This document shows positions 53,670 to 60,918 of a stretch of 64,000 bases of DNA, one piece after another (within the stretch, counting starts at the first letter, position 1; each line of letters begins with the position of its first letter). The notes beneath the pieces were generated by a model that did not search any database, was not told the DNA's origin, and saw only the letters and a list, made by a program, of their open reading frames with translations. Made by a program: the position numbers and the translations under genes. Source of the DNA: a virus; IMG/VR virus record IMGVR_UViG_3300018984_000002, positions 62,001-126,000 of that record; one strand, given 5' to 3'.

Positions 53670-54618
53670 TGTAGTCAAAGTTAAATTTATTTAAATTAGC
53701 AATAGTTTCTTCGATATCTTTTTGACTGTATTTAGTAAGTAAAGCTTCGACTATCTCATCTAAAGAATAGGTTGTAATCACTTCACTTAAATACATCTGA
53801 CCTATTAGGTTAGTAGAATCCCACAGATATTGTGAATTATTTACAGTCTTAGGTACATAGCCCACTTGACCTTGTAATAAGTTGTAATTTTTATATTTAG
53901 GTACAACAGGCACAAAACGGCTTACTAAGTCATGCACCTTTGGAGAATAACTGGCGTTGTAAACTAGTATTTCTTCACCATCTGAAATACCCTCAACAAT
54001 TTCACTAACAGGTATATCTAATCTTTTGTTTCGAGTTCTTAAACCATCATTTACAACTACATTAGTTCGTAGTGTAAATACAGCTTTTTTGTCTTTACTA
54101 CTACGCCAACAAGAAAATATACCATAGCCACAAGGTACATCCAATTCACCTGTACCTGGACGATTTGGAAATCCATTGTCATCAATCCCACTTGGACCTG
54201 GTATATCGAATGGATGTACATGAAACTGCCAGAGGGTTAGCCAATTAATATCCGGCAAACTAACATCTTCTCCAGTCTCTAGATCACGAGCAATTTTATA
54301 TTCAAATGTATCAACACTAGCCCCCGCAATAGTTTGAGTAGGAACAAATACTTTATGTGACTTCGTGTTGGGATTATAGACTACTCTTGCGTGTACTTCT
54401 AAATTTTTACTAGCATAATCATAAAAAAACTTAGATAGTTTCTTGAATAAATAATCTGGAATTTTAGGGATACTAGGGCTTGGCTCAAAATGTTCTAATG
54501 CACTTTCGTCTAAGCTATTTGGTTCAGGTGTAGGGTCAAGCGCTAAGTAATGCCCATATGGTTTGATTTCTTTAAAACAAATACGCAGCCCATTTGATAG
54601 TCTTATTGTGTTAGACAT
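53656..54618 (-). CDS. JAMM/JAB metallopeptidase (deubiquitinase-like)
   Basis: 320 residues. WQFHVHPFDIPGPSGIDD contains the JAMM zinc motif HxHx7SxxD (His133, His135, Ser143, Asp146). Glu74 in NLEVHARVV is placed as the general acid. Such enzymes cut isopeptide bonds or process ubiquitin-like tails; PRTRC protein A is of this type. Residues before 55 and after 190 are unassigned. It overlaps the first E2-like gene by 14 bases. Confidence 0.8.
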   Translation of the reverse strand: MSNTIRLSNGLRICFKEIKPYGHYLALDPTPEPNSLDESALEHFEPSPSIPKIPDYLFKKLSKFFYDYASKNLEVHARVVYNPNTKSHKVFVPTQTIAGASVDTFEYKIARDLETGEDVSLPDINWLTLWQFHVHPFDIPGPSGIDDNGFPNRPGTGELDVPCGYGIFSCWRSSKDKKAVFTLRTNVVVNDGLRTRNKRLDIPVSEIVEGISDGEEILVYNASYSPKVHDLVSRFVPVVPKYKNYNLLQGQVGYVPKTVNNSQYLWDSTNLIGQMYLSEVITTYSLDEIVEALLTKYSQKDIEETIANLNKFNFDYNGNI

Positions 54619-54654
54619 AGTATTTAAAATATAAGTTGATTAGACATGAGTAAT

Positions 54655-54700
54655 AGTCCGAAATAATAAGGTTTAGTGGTTTCCCTATTTATTTCGGACT
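54655..54700. repeat. Dispersed-motif hairpin 7
   Basis: 12-bp arms AGTCCGAAATAA (54655-54666) and TTATTTCGGACT (54689-54700) with a 22-base loop, 14 bases after the stop of 54714-55430. It splits the cassette into an upstream Ubl part and a downstream enzymatic part. Confidence 0.75.
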
Positions 54701-54713
54701 TTTTATTGTTGGT

Positions 54714-55430
54714 TTAAATTAATCCCAATATAAAAGCCAAAGCTTCATCTAAATAGATGATGTCACTACCAACATAAATAGTTTGATTTTTACTGTTCTT
54801 TGTGGGTTCAGACTGTTTACCCATTCTGTAGTATTGTGCAGCTTTCTTTCTTAATGCATCTAAATGAGTATTATCTAGTTTCTTTAAACGTAAGTATTGT
54901 TCTGCTGTAACTACTAAATCGTCTGCGTAATTATTTTTATTTTCTTCTTTTAAAACATCAGCACAACCCGGATGTATAATACCTGCTAATTCTAGCTGTT
55001 GTTTCTCTTCTTGTAATTGATTTAATTTCTCGTGATCTACAGCCAAAACATTTAATTGTTGTTGCATCTGTTGCATTAATTCTAAAAATGTATCTGGAAT
55101 ATTAGTTACTTGTTTAGCTACTTTTTCACATTCAAGGAAATACAATCTAACTTTATTCCCTTGTTCTGTTTTACTTAACATTGCCCACATTTTAAAACAC
55201 TCTATTGTTAGAGATATTTTTTCTATGTTGGTTGAACCTATTTCTCGCTCCACAGTATTGTGGACTGAACTAAAATCCACACCTTCAATAAAACCAGAAT
55301 TTAAAAATGCACGTTTAGCACTATCTTTCCTGGAATAACCTAACCAAACAAAAGCGGCATCAAAATCAACTGGAAATTGTTCGTCAGATTCTACTAACTG
55401 TTTTGCAACATCTAAACTAAATTCAGTCAT
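54714..55430 (-). CDS. MSV199/antirepressor-like regulator
   Basis: 238 residues. MTEFSLDVAKQLVESDEQ, FVWLGYSRKDSAKRAFL, LTIECFKMWAMLSKTEQG form an N-terminal MSV199/AntA-like DNA- or protein-binding domain, as at 28329-28766. A coiled coil follows, then HPGCADVLKEENK and LDALRKKAAQYYRMG shared with the Bro protein (11755-12483). Probably a regulator located inside the cassette region. Confidence 0.6.
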   Translation of the reverse strand: MTEFSLDVAKQLVESDEQFPVDFDAAFVWLGYSRKDSAKRAFLNSGFIEGVDFSSVHNTVEREIGSTNIEKISLTIECFKMWAMLSKTEQGNKVRLYFLECEKVAKQVTNIPDTFLELMQQMQQQLNVLAVDHEKLNQLQEEKQQLELAGIIHPGCADVLKEENKNNYADDLVVTAEQYLRLKKLDNTHLDALRKKAAQYYRMGKQSEPTKNSKNQTIYVGSDIIYLDEALAFILGLI

Positions 55431-55431
55431 A

Positions 55432-55788
55432 TTATTTCGGACTCCGTACTCGTTTTATATTTAATGTTTTACCAAAATTTGTATGTGCTACAACCACATA
55501 TTCTTGTACATTATTTGCATTCATATGAGAAGCATCAATTCCTGCAAGAAAAGGATATTGGTTTAATAAAGACTGTCTGCATTTTTCAACAGAATCTCCT
55601 TTAACTAAATCAATAGTATGTATGTCTCTATCTAGCATATATGCCATCATCCTTTTCATTTCATTTAGACCATCTTGAAATGCTTTTCCAGTAATTAAAG
55701 TCAGAATAGCTTCTATTGAGAATTCCATAACTAAGCTTTTATCCACTACTACTTTTTCATTAATTTTCCCAAACCGTAAAATTAACAT
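55432..55788 (-). CDS. Hypothetical protein
   Basis: 118 residues. It overlaps the next gene stop by 29 bases and precedes the regulator by one base. A repeat copy (TATTATTTCGGACT) covers its last codons. Helical and Met-rich centre (MKRMMAYMLDRD). Not recognised, but in the cassette operon. Confidence 0.45.
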   Translation of the reverse strand: MLILRFGKINEKVVVDKSLVMEFSIEAILTLITGKAFQDGLNEMKRMMAYMLDRDIHTIDLVKGDSVEKCRQSLLNQYPFLAGIDASHMNANNVQEYVVVAHTNFGKTLNIKRVRSPK

Positions 55789-55999
55789 CTTCTATTTGTT
55801 TAGAAGCTATTAGCTCTAAATCGTCTTGCAGTTGTTCTGTTTCAACATTATCAAAGTCTTTATCTAACTTGATACTAGAAAATTGGTTTATTAATTTAGC
55901 TGCCGCTGGTTCTATGTATTTCTTATCGCAGTATTTTTTGAATTCTTCTTCTGTAACATAATATGTTTTATGTATTAAAACTTTAATTACTTTAACCAT
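55760..55999 (-). CDS. Hypothetical protein
   Basis: 79 residues (MVKVIKVLIHKTYYVTEEEF...), beta strand then helices, acidic. Similar layout to the next gene (VxxxLxKxxxVTxEEFxxY), perhaps a distant duplicate. Function unknown. Confidence 0.45.
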   Translation of the reverse strand: MVKVIKVLIHKTYYVTEEEFKKYCDKKYIEPAAAKLINQFSSIKLDKDFDNVETEQLQDDLELIASKQIEDVNFTVWEN

Positions 56000-56001
56000 A
56001 A

Positions 56002-56232
56002 TTAACTATGTACGATTAAGTTTATTTCTTCCTTTTGTTTGTCTACCAAGGAAGTTAGTTCATCTAATAGGCTAGAATTTATAACATCTCTAGCATCCTC
56101 AGCTAAAAAGAAATCAGAGCTATAAACTCTGGTAGCTACATCCCCATATCCATTTGTTTTTAAATAAACTAAAAATTCTTCGTATGTTAAAACAATCTTT
56201 TTAGTTAATGTAACTTCTATCATGTGTGCCAT
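56002..56232 (-). CDS. Hypothetical protein
   Basis: 76 residues from ATG 56232 (or 56223, MIEVTL). IEVTLTKKIVLTYEEFLVYL parallels KVLIHKTYYVTEEEFKKYC of its neighbour and both end in EE(I/V)N-x-(I/T)V. Two bases apart. Function unknown. Confidence 0.45.
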   Translation of the reverse strand: MAHMIEVTLTKKIVLTYEEFLVYLKTNGYGDVATRVYSSDFFLAEDARDVINSSLLDELTSLVDKQKEEINLIVHS

Positions 56233-56245
56233 TTCAATTCCTAAA

Positions 56246-56285
56246 TTAAAAAAGAAAACAGAGTAGAGCCTAAACCCTACTCTGT
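56246..56285 (-). terminator. Rho-independent terminator
   Basis: Stem ACAGAGTAG / CTACTCTGT (56258-56266, 56277-56285) followed on the minus strand by TTTTCTTTTTT. It lies after the second Ubl gene, so the Ubl genes can be transcribed separately from the enzymes. Confidence 0.75.
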
Positions 56286-56315
56286 ATTAACTAACCTAGA
56301 CAATAAAAAAATATC

Positions 56316-56699
56316 TTAGCCAGCAGTACCACTGGATTGTTGCAAAGAATATTCACTGTCTTCGTCTACAGTTTCTTCTGCAACTTCAGTATAAGCACTA
56401 GCATTGTTTGTTTTAGTATCCAGAATCGTCAATTCATTTACATTAACAGTCAAGCCTAAAAGCTTAACTGCTTGTGCAACAATTTCACGCACACTAGTAC
56501 CTTTCTTGGTTTTGATTTCTTGTGAATTAAAATTAACACTAACTTTGACAGTAATGTCACCATCCGATTCCGAGACTTGAGATACTTGTGCAGTTACGCT
56601 TTCAGTATTTTCAGTAGGCAAAGAAATAGAATCACTGTTATTACTAACGTTAGTAGAAGCAAACTTAGAAAAGAAATTAGAGAAGATATTGTTAGACAT
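56316..56699 (-). CDS. Ubiquitin-like protein, copy 2
   Basis: 127 residues from the ATG at 56699 (MSNNIFSNFF), matching the paralogue; an ATG at 56753 lies in a hairpin and is rejected. Shared N-terminal segment FSNFFSKFASTNVSNNSD, linker, then a beta-grasp-like domain ITVKVSVNF, KKGTSVREIVAQAVKLLGLTV, NELTILDTKT, ending ...SLQQSSGTAG. The terminal Gly fits a Ubl processed or activated at its C-terminus, though there is no Gly-Gly. Two other copies of this pattern are absent. Confidence 0.6.
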   Translation of the reverse strand: MSNNIFSNFFSKFASTNVSNNSDSISLPTENTESVTAQVSQVSESDGDITVKVSVNFNSQEIKTKKGTSVREIVAQAVKLLGLTVNVNELTILDTKTNNASAYTEVAEETVDEDSEYSLQQSSGTAG

Positions 56700-56734
56700 T
56701 TGAGTTTTCCTAGAATAAAGTAAAAGTAAAAGTG

Positions 56735-56771
56735 AAAAAGAAAGCATAGCCAAGTAAAATCTCAGCTATGC
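56735..56771 (-). terminator. Rho-independent terminator between Ubl genes
   Basis: Stem GCATAGC / GCTATGC (56744-56750 and 56765-56771) followed on the minus strand by TTTCTTTTTC. It separates the two Ubl genes, so each may be regulated separately or by read-through. Confidence 0.65.
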
Positions 56772-56800
56772 AAAGCTAACCTAATTGAACTCAACCTACC

Positions 56801-57184
56801 TTAACCTGCTGTACCACTAGATTGTTGTAGTGACAACTCTGTATCTGCATTTACAGGGGATTCTGCAACTTCGGAATATGCATTTGCCACATTTGTTTTA
56901 GTGTCCAATAGAGTAAGTTCGTTAATACTTACAGTCAAACCCAGCAGCTTCAAACCCTGAGCTACAATATCGCGGATTGGTGTACCTCGCTTAACTGTGA
57001 TTGGAGTCGAGTTAAAATTAACGCTTACTACAACTGTGATTTCATCAGAGTCCGATGTACTAGGAGTTTCAGTTACTTGAGCTGTAATAGATTCTGTGTT
57101 TTCTGTAGGTAAAACAACATCGCTATTGTTACTAACGTTAGTAGAGGCAAATTTGGAGAAGAAGTTGGAGAATACGTTAGACAT
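56801..57184 (-). CDS. Ubiquitin-like protein, copy 1
   Basis: 127 residues. MSN(V)FSNFFSKFASTNVSNNSD, then VVVSVNFNSTPITVKRGTP, RDIVAQGLKLLGLTV, NELTLLDTKTN and the same terminal SLQQSSGTAG as copy 2. Closely related duplicates in tandem. The N-terminal extension is conserved, so it is probably functional. Fold assignment is inferred from strand/helix spacing and from the neighbouring E1, E2 and JAMM genes, not from a matched profile. Confidence 0.6.
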   Translation of the reverse strand: MSNVFSNFFSKFASTNVSNNSDVVLPTENTESITAQVTETPSTSDSDEITVVVSVNFNSTPITVKRGTPIRDIVAQGLKLLGLTVSINELTLLDTKTNVANAYSEVAESPVNADTELSLQQSSGTAG

Positions 57185-57251
57185 GATTAATTTCCTTGAT
57201 TGGTAAACAAACTAAACACACAGAGCATCGAATGGAAACACACACACCAAC

Positions 57252-57596
57252 TTAAGCTGCTTGCGCTAGATACAAGTCCCATAACTCGTCTTTAGATAAT
57301 AACCCTGGTTTACGGTGTAGTATAGGTGCAATGAAGTCCGAAAATAATAGGGATTCTTGCTTTGCCCCATTTATTTCGGTCACTCTTACATCTTCGTCTG
57401 GACTACCTACACATAGCGAGAAATACCCCAATCCTGTAATGACATACACAGCTTTTGGATTACGGCGAACAAACAGGTACAGTGATTCATTGTCTAATCC
57501 ATTGCAGACGCGATACAACCATTCAATAGTGACAGGATTTTGGGCAACTTCTAACCGGAGGGAGTTACCATTGTGCAATAATTCAATAGCTTGCAT
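57252..57596 (-). CDS. Hypothetical protein upstream of Ubl genes
   Basis: 114 residues, beta-rich first half, not recognised. A dispersed-motif pair (57337-57349 and 57372-57378) lies inside the gene. Likely leads the Ubl operon. Confidence 0.45.
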   Translation of the reverse strand: MQAIELLHNGNSLRLEVAQNPVTIEWLYRVCNGLDNESLYLFVRRNPKAVYVITGLGYFSLCVGSPDEDVRVTEINGAKQESLLFSDFIAPILHRKPGLLSKDELWDLYLAQAA

Positions 57597-57639
57597 GATT
57601 TTATTCCTTGTATCTTGATTATTGTACTAAACTATCTGA

Positions 57640-57777
57640 TTACTCTGCACACCCATAGTCAATTAAGACTTGTTCTACCGATCCATGCACCCTAACTAAC
57701 TCATCTGCATTGACACCATAAAGCGAGGAGATGCTAAATAGAGCTACAAGATGAGTAGCAATGTTGTATGTCTGCAT
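57640..57777 (-). CDS. Small hypothetical protein
   Basis: 45 residues (MQTYNIATHLVALFSISS...), a short hydrophobic first half and a Cys near the end (DYGCAE). ATG preceded by purine-rich AGGAGATTTCC, a strong ribosome site. Function unknown. Confidence 0.5.
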   Translation of the reverse strand: MQTYNIATHLVALFSISSLYGVNADELVRVHGSVEQVLIDYGCAE

Positions 57778-57827
57778 TGGAAATCTCCTAGGTTAGCTTA
57801 CTTTGATCTTGAAATTAATAGTTAAAA

Positions 57828-58085
57828 CTAGTTAAATCTACTGTCATGAGTTCCGCACAATATAATATAACGAAAATCTAACTCAATTCCATTAGATTTG
57901 AAAACCTTTACTCCAATTGGATTAAATTTATTTACCAAGTACTTATGTAAAAGCACAATAGGATCTTGGTGAATAAGTGGATAAGTTGCTCTTGTATCCT
58001 TTTTGTTTTCAATTAATTTTCTCCTCTCAGAACACATATCCCAAAGTTCTTGTTGTCCTGCATCTATGTCATTAAGTAAACTCAT
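57828..58085 (-). CDS. Hypothetical protein
   Basis: 85 residues, basic, directly abutting the DUF551-like gene. Not recognised. Confidence 0.45.
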   Translation of the reverse strand: MSLLNDIDAGQQELWDMCSERRKLIENKKDTRATYPLIHQDPIVLLHKYLVNKFNPIGVKVFKSNGIELDFRYIILCGTHDSRFN

Positions 58086-58313
58086 CTACTTTTCTCCAGG
58101 TAGAGGTAATATGTCAGTCCAATAATCAGGCTCAAGATAAGCTTGCAATCCGGTAGGTCTATTTACATACCAAATAATGGTAGGTTCCCTGGATAAATAT
58201 GAGTCTACATTGCGCCAATACCCTGTATAAAAACGGTCAGGCTTTTTATATCCTATTAACACTACTTTGTTTTCAGTAGGATAACGATCTTCTAACTTTT
58301 GCCAGTCATGCAT
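58086..58313 (-). CDS. DUF551-like small protein
   Basis: 75 residues. W...L.D.YPTENKVVLIGY, TGYW and YWTDILPLPGEK fit the DUF551 pattern also seen at 14039-14257. A repeat copy (58322-58335) lies just upstream of its start. Function unknown. Confidence 0.6.
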   Translation of the reverse strand: MHDWQKLEDRYPTENKVVLIGYKKPDRFYTGYWRNVDSYLSREPTIIWYVNRPTGLQAYLEPDYWTDILPLPGEK

Positions 58314-58360
58314 TGCTTAAGAGTCCGAAATAATAGGGTTTGTTTGGATCTTCACTGTTT

Positions 58361-58570
58361 TTAAGTTAATTCTTCTACTTGAATAGTTAAATAATCATTT
58401 AAAAATTCCTTAACTTCTCTGTCTATTAATTCCTGCTTTTGTTGTTTATTTAAATTATGAATACTTTCTTCATTGACATCTACTATTCTTACGTACTCTT
58501 TATTTGGAATGTAGCCCTTAGTTTTTTTGGTAACCATAGTGTGCATAGTAATCTTAATCGCTAGTTTCAC
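58361..58570 (-). CDS. Hypothetical protein (GTG start)
   Basis: 69 residues from GTG at 58570, preceded by AAGGA seven bases upstream inside the previous gene end. Helical, basic first half, acidic second. Not recognised. Confidence 0.5.
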   Translation of the reverse strand: MKLAIKITMHTMVTKKTKGYIPNKEYVRIVDVNEESIHNLNKQQKQELIDREVKEFLNDYLTIQVEELT

Positions 58571-58572
58571 TG

Positions 58573-58716
58573 TTATTCCTTGTTACTTTTCTTTCTAAAC
58601 AAATACTCTAATTCAGTACGTTTAATGTTGTAATAAAGCTTTCTTAATTCAATACCAGCCTTAAAATTAAGAGTGAAAAGTAAACTAAAAACTATTGAAT
58701 AAAACAGTATATCCAT
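58573..58716 (-). CDS. Small membrane peptide
   Basis: 47 residues (MDILFYSIVFSLLFTLNF...). Hydrophobic first 18 residues then a basic helix. Its stop overlaps the ribosome site of the next gene. Membrane-anchored; function unknown. Confidence 0.5.
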   Translation of the reverse strand: MDILFYSIVFSLLFTLNFKAGIELRKLYYNIKRTELEYLFRKKSNKE

Positions 58717-58718
58717 AT

Positions 58719-59003
58719 TTAACTCTCTAAATACTTACTAATCATTTCTTTAGCTTCATCAGTAAATTCTTCTACAAGACACCTAAAACAACTATGACAT
58801 TGTTTTGTACAATCTCCGTCATGTCTGCCGTCTTTCCAATACGAAGATATTTCTATCTCTCTAAGCATATTATTAAAACCTAAAACTGCTTCGTCAAAAG
58901 AATCGTAAAAATCTGTATCAAAAGCATAGAAATTTAACATAGCAATTAAATAAAGTCGCTTATCTGCTTTTAATTCATTTTCAACTAAACGTATATTTGA
59001 CAT
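58719..59003 (-). CDS. Conserved phage-type Cys/His protein
   Basis: 94 residues from the ATG at 59003 (MSNIRLVE); the reading from 59063 begins inside a terminator hairpin. DGRHDGDCTKQCHSCFRC carries four Cys and His residues in a likely zinc-binding knot. Not assigned to a family. Confidence 0.5.
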   Translation of the reverse strand: MSNIRLVENELKADKRLYLIAMLNFYAFDTDFYDSFDEAVLGFNNMLREIEISSYWKDGRHDGDCTKQCHSCFRCLVEEFTDEAKEMISKYLES

Positions 59004-59031
59004 AGTTGTTATTTGTGTAAGTATACAAAAC

Positions 59032-59065
59032 AAATGCCCCTTAATTAAATAACTAAAGGGCATTT
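59032..59065 (-). terminator. Rho-independent terminator
   Basis: Stem AAATGCCC / GGGCATTT (59032-59039, 59058-59065), extended by A-T pairs, and followed on the minus strand by GTTTTG. It closes the UvdE transcript and the structured segment next to it. Confidence 0.6.
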
Positions 59066-59068
59066 ATC

Positions 59069-59222
59069 TTAGTGACTGTAATCCAGTATTTCTACTGCCG
59101 TACTGCCTCCCTGTCCGGTTAAGATTCTACTCTGCTACTTCTTTGCAGACATCCAAGGTTCGCGACAATACTAGTCTCCCTTGTAGATGGGCGAGTCAGT
59201 CCATTCCGTAGTTAGTCACTAA
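59069..59222 (-). ncRNA. Candidate structured RNA downstream of uvdE
   Basis: No ORF. Closed by a 9-bp inverted repeat TTAGTGACT / AGTCACTAA at both ends (59214-59222 and 59069-59077). Inside, on the minus strand, are a TCTGC/GCAGA hairpin and a CAGTA-GAAA-TACTG hairpin (GNRA-type loop), and it is GC-richer than its surroundings. It follows the UvdE stop by two bases and ends at a terminator. Not a tRNA, tmRNA or an obvious group I core. Class unknown. Confidence 0.45.
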
Positions 59223-59224
59223 TA

Positions 59225-60115
59225 CTATTCTACATCATTCTGTAGGAGTGCCTGTAATCTAAACACAGACTTTTCCTTAAGCTTACTTTCTACCTCCAGC
59301 CAAGGCGCTTCCAACATACAAGGAGGATATTTCTCTATATAATCGCTATGTTTTCGGTCTAATATATCTTTCTCCCCATTACTAATATGTGTCGTAATCC
59401 ATTCCGGAGTAGTCCAAGTCTGTTTGGCTAAATCAAATTCTTCTTTGATTATGCGATGAGTGTATGACCCACATCTATTACTAACCAAACTATGGTGAAA
59501 GTCAAATAATACAGGAACTCCTGTTTGTTCACTAACCTTACAAAGTTCCTTAGTAGAATAACAATACTCATCATTTTCTAGGGTTAGTCTACTTTTAATG
59601 TTGTCAGATAAATTGTTAATAGTTTCAATTAGTGTTTTACTATTACCTCGTTTACCTCCGTGAATATTTAGTAGATTAAAATGTGATTGGCTTAAACCTA
59701 TTAAATCAAAGATATGTGCATGATGTTCTAGTTCATTAATACTATTGTTAATTACATCACTACTATCACTACTTAAAACAACAAACTGGTCAGGATGCAT
59801 TACAACTCTTACTTTGCTTTGTTTGATATTTTCTTCTAACACTTTCAAAGTAGAGACAACATTACTTAAAGCAGAAATACCAGCTTCTGTTTCATAAAAA
59901 GGAAACAAATGACTAGTTACTCTGTACATAGGTATACTATTATTAAAACAATATTTGATTGCTTTAATAAACATATCTACATTGTCAGAATAAATACTAT
60001 TTAATTTCTCTAATTGTTGCTCTAAAGACAAACTAAGAAATCGTGTCTTAGTAATAGTTTTGTAACTAACAGTTTTGTCACTCGTAAGACAACACAAACC
60101 AAGTTTAGGTAGCAT
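59225..60115 (-). CDS. uvdE: UV-damage endonuclease (UvdE/UVDE type)
   Basis: 296 residues, TIM-barrel metal enzyme. YRVTSHLFPFYE, RVVMHPDQFVVLSS, LEHHA, NIHGG, LTLENDE and VPVLFDFHH carry the His, Glu and Asp that bind metals. It nicks DNA 5' to UV photoproducts, an alternative to photolyase or uvrABC. Useful to a phage of a light-exposed host. It precedes the structured segment. Confidence 0.9.
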   Translation of the reverse strand: MLPKLGLCCLTSDKTVSYKTITKTRFLSLSLEQQLEKLNSIYSDNVDMFIKAIKYCFNNSIPMYRVTSHLFPFYETEAGISALSNVVSTLKVLEENIKQSKVRVVMHPDQFVVLSSDSSDVINNSINELEHHAHIFDLIGLSQSHFNLLNIHGGKRGNSKTLIETINNLSDNIKSRLTLENDEYCYSTKELCKVSEQTGVPVLFDFHHSLVSNRCGSYTHRIIKEEFDLAKQTWTTPEWITTHISNGEKDILDRKHSDYIEKYPPCMLEAPWLEVESKLKEKSVFRLQALLQNDVE

Positions 60116-60135
60116 AAATTATTTATCTTCTTTCT

Positions 60136-60327
60136 CTAGTCTTTGTAATTCAGAAAAAGAACTTTAACAAAAGATATTGTATGTTCTGCTAATACATTTT
60201 CTTGACCACAACTACTTGCTCCACATACTGCATTTAAAATAGATGCTTCATTGTTGTAACCTAACTCTAGGGCTTTGTCGGCTAGGTTACTAATTTCTTC
60301 AATAAATTGTAATTTTTCAGGAGTCAT
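60136..60327 (-). CDS. Hypothetical protein
   Basis: 63 residues, Ala/Cys-rich, helical. Directly upstream of uvdE. Not recognised. Confidence 0.45.
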   Translation of the reverse strand: MTPEKLQFIEEISNLADKALELGYNNEASILNAVCGASSCGQENVLAEHTISFVKVLFLNYKD

Positions 60328-60339
60328 TATTTTAATACC

Positions 60340-60386
60340 TTAAATAGAAAACACTTAGCCAACTAAACAAATAATCAGCTAAGTGT
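60340..60386 (-). terminator. Rho-independent terminator
   Basis: Stem ACACTTAGC / GCTAAGTGT (60351-60359, 60378-60386) followed on the minus strand by TTTTCTATTT. It ends the small-gene run 60404-60839. Confidence 0.7.
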
Positions 60387-60403
60387 GTATGCAGCGAAAA
60401 CTA

Positions 60404-60508
60404 TTACTCAGACTTAGACTGTGGATCTTTTTCTTTTGGTTGCTCTTTTACTTGTTTGATGTTAGCGGTCTTAACTATATCTACAAACAAGTCATTTAGA
60501 TTACTCAT
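60404..60508 (-). CDS. Small charged peptide
   Basis: 34 residues (MSNLNDLFVDIVKTAN...), basic/acidic tail KEQPKEKD. Short, but well spaced before a terminator. Low certainty. Confidence 0.35.
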   Translation of the reverse strand: MSNLNDLFVDIVKTANIKQVKEQPKEKDPQSKSE

Positions 60509-60597
60509 TTTCTACACTCAGTAATAATGGAACTGTAGATGCTCCTACTATATGCATAACAGAAATAGTATGAGTGTAGTTAAACTTTACTCAATCT

Positions 60598-60735
60598 TCA
60601 TTCTTTTTCCTCGTCTTTAACAAGCCGTATTTTACGACGAATAGACTTCTTAGTGGAATTAGGTATAGTCTCATCTAATAGTTGAGCTTCTAGTTTACCT
60701 AATTGTAAATCAGTCTTTGATATTGTTGCATTCAT
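60598..60735 (-). CDS. Small basic protein
   Basis: 45 residues, helix plus very basic end (KKSIRRKIRLVKDEEKE). Start overlaps the previous stop by four bases (ATGA), which supports translation. Possibly nucleic-acid binding; not recognised. Confidence 0.45.
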   Translation of the reverse strand: MNATISKTDLQLGKLEAQLLDETIPNSTKKSIRRKIRLVKDEEKE

Positions 60736-60839
60736 TGACTATCTTGTTTGCGTTTAAACAGTTTAGTTCTTTCTACTAAGGTATCCCACCAGATATGCAC
60801 TAAAAGATAAAGCTTAATCATTGTCTTTCGTTTAGACAT
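60732..60839 (-). CDS. Small basic peptide
   Basis: 35 residues (MSKRKTMIKLYLLVHIWW...), hydrophobic middle and basic ends, overlapping the next gene by ATGA. Lies just after hairpin 8. Function unknown. Confidence 0.4.
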   Translation of the reverse strand: MSKRKTMIKLYLLVHIWWDTLVERTKLFKRKQDSQ

Positions 60840-60862
60840 TTGACTCCTAAATACAATAGGGA

Positions 60863-60906
60863 GTCCGAAATAATAAGATACTCTTGTGTTGTCTATTATT
60901 TCGGAC
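60863..60906. repeat. Dispersed-motif hairpin 8
   Basis: Perfect 13-bp arms GTCCGAAATAATA (60863-60875) and TATTATTTCGGAC (60894-60906), 13 bases after the stop of 60919-61293. Confidence 0.75.
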
Positions 60907-60918
60907 ATTCAACTTACT

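Noticed and set aside
56700-56753. Upstream ATG giving the second Ubl an extra hydrophobic N-terminus
   Set aside because: The extension overlaps a terminator hairpin, and the paralogue starts at the internal Met.
59069-59222. tRNA or tmRNA
   Set aside because: No acceptor/T-arm pattern with TTCGA loop and no CCA-type end; the outer stem is nine bases with hairpins that do not fit.
17351-60906. Motif hairpins as ordinary terminators
   Set aside because: Only the copy at 41673 is followed by a T run; the same motif also occurs singly inside genes.
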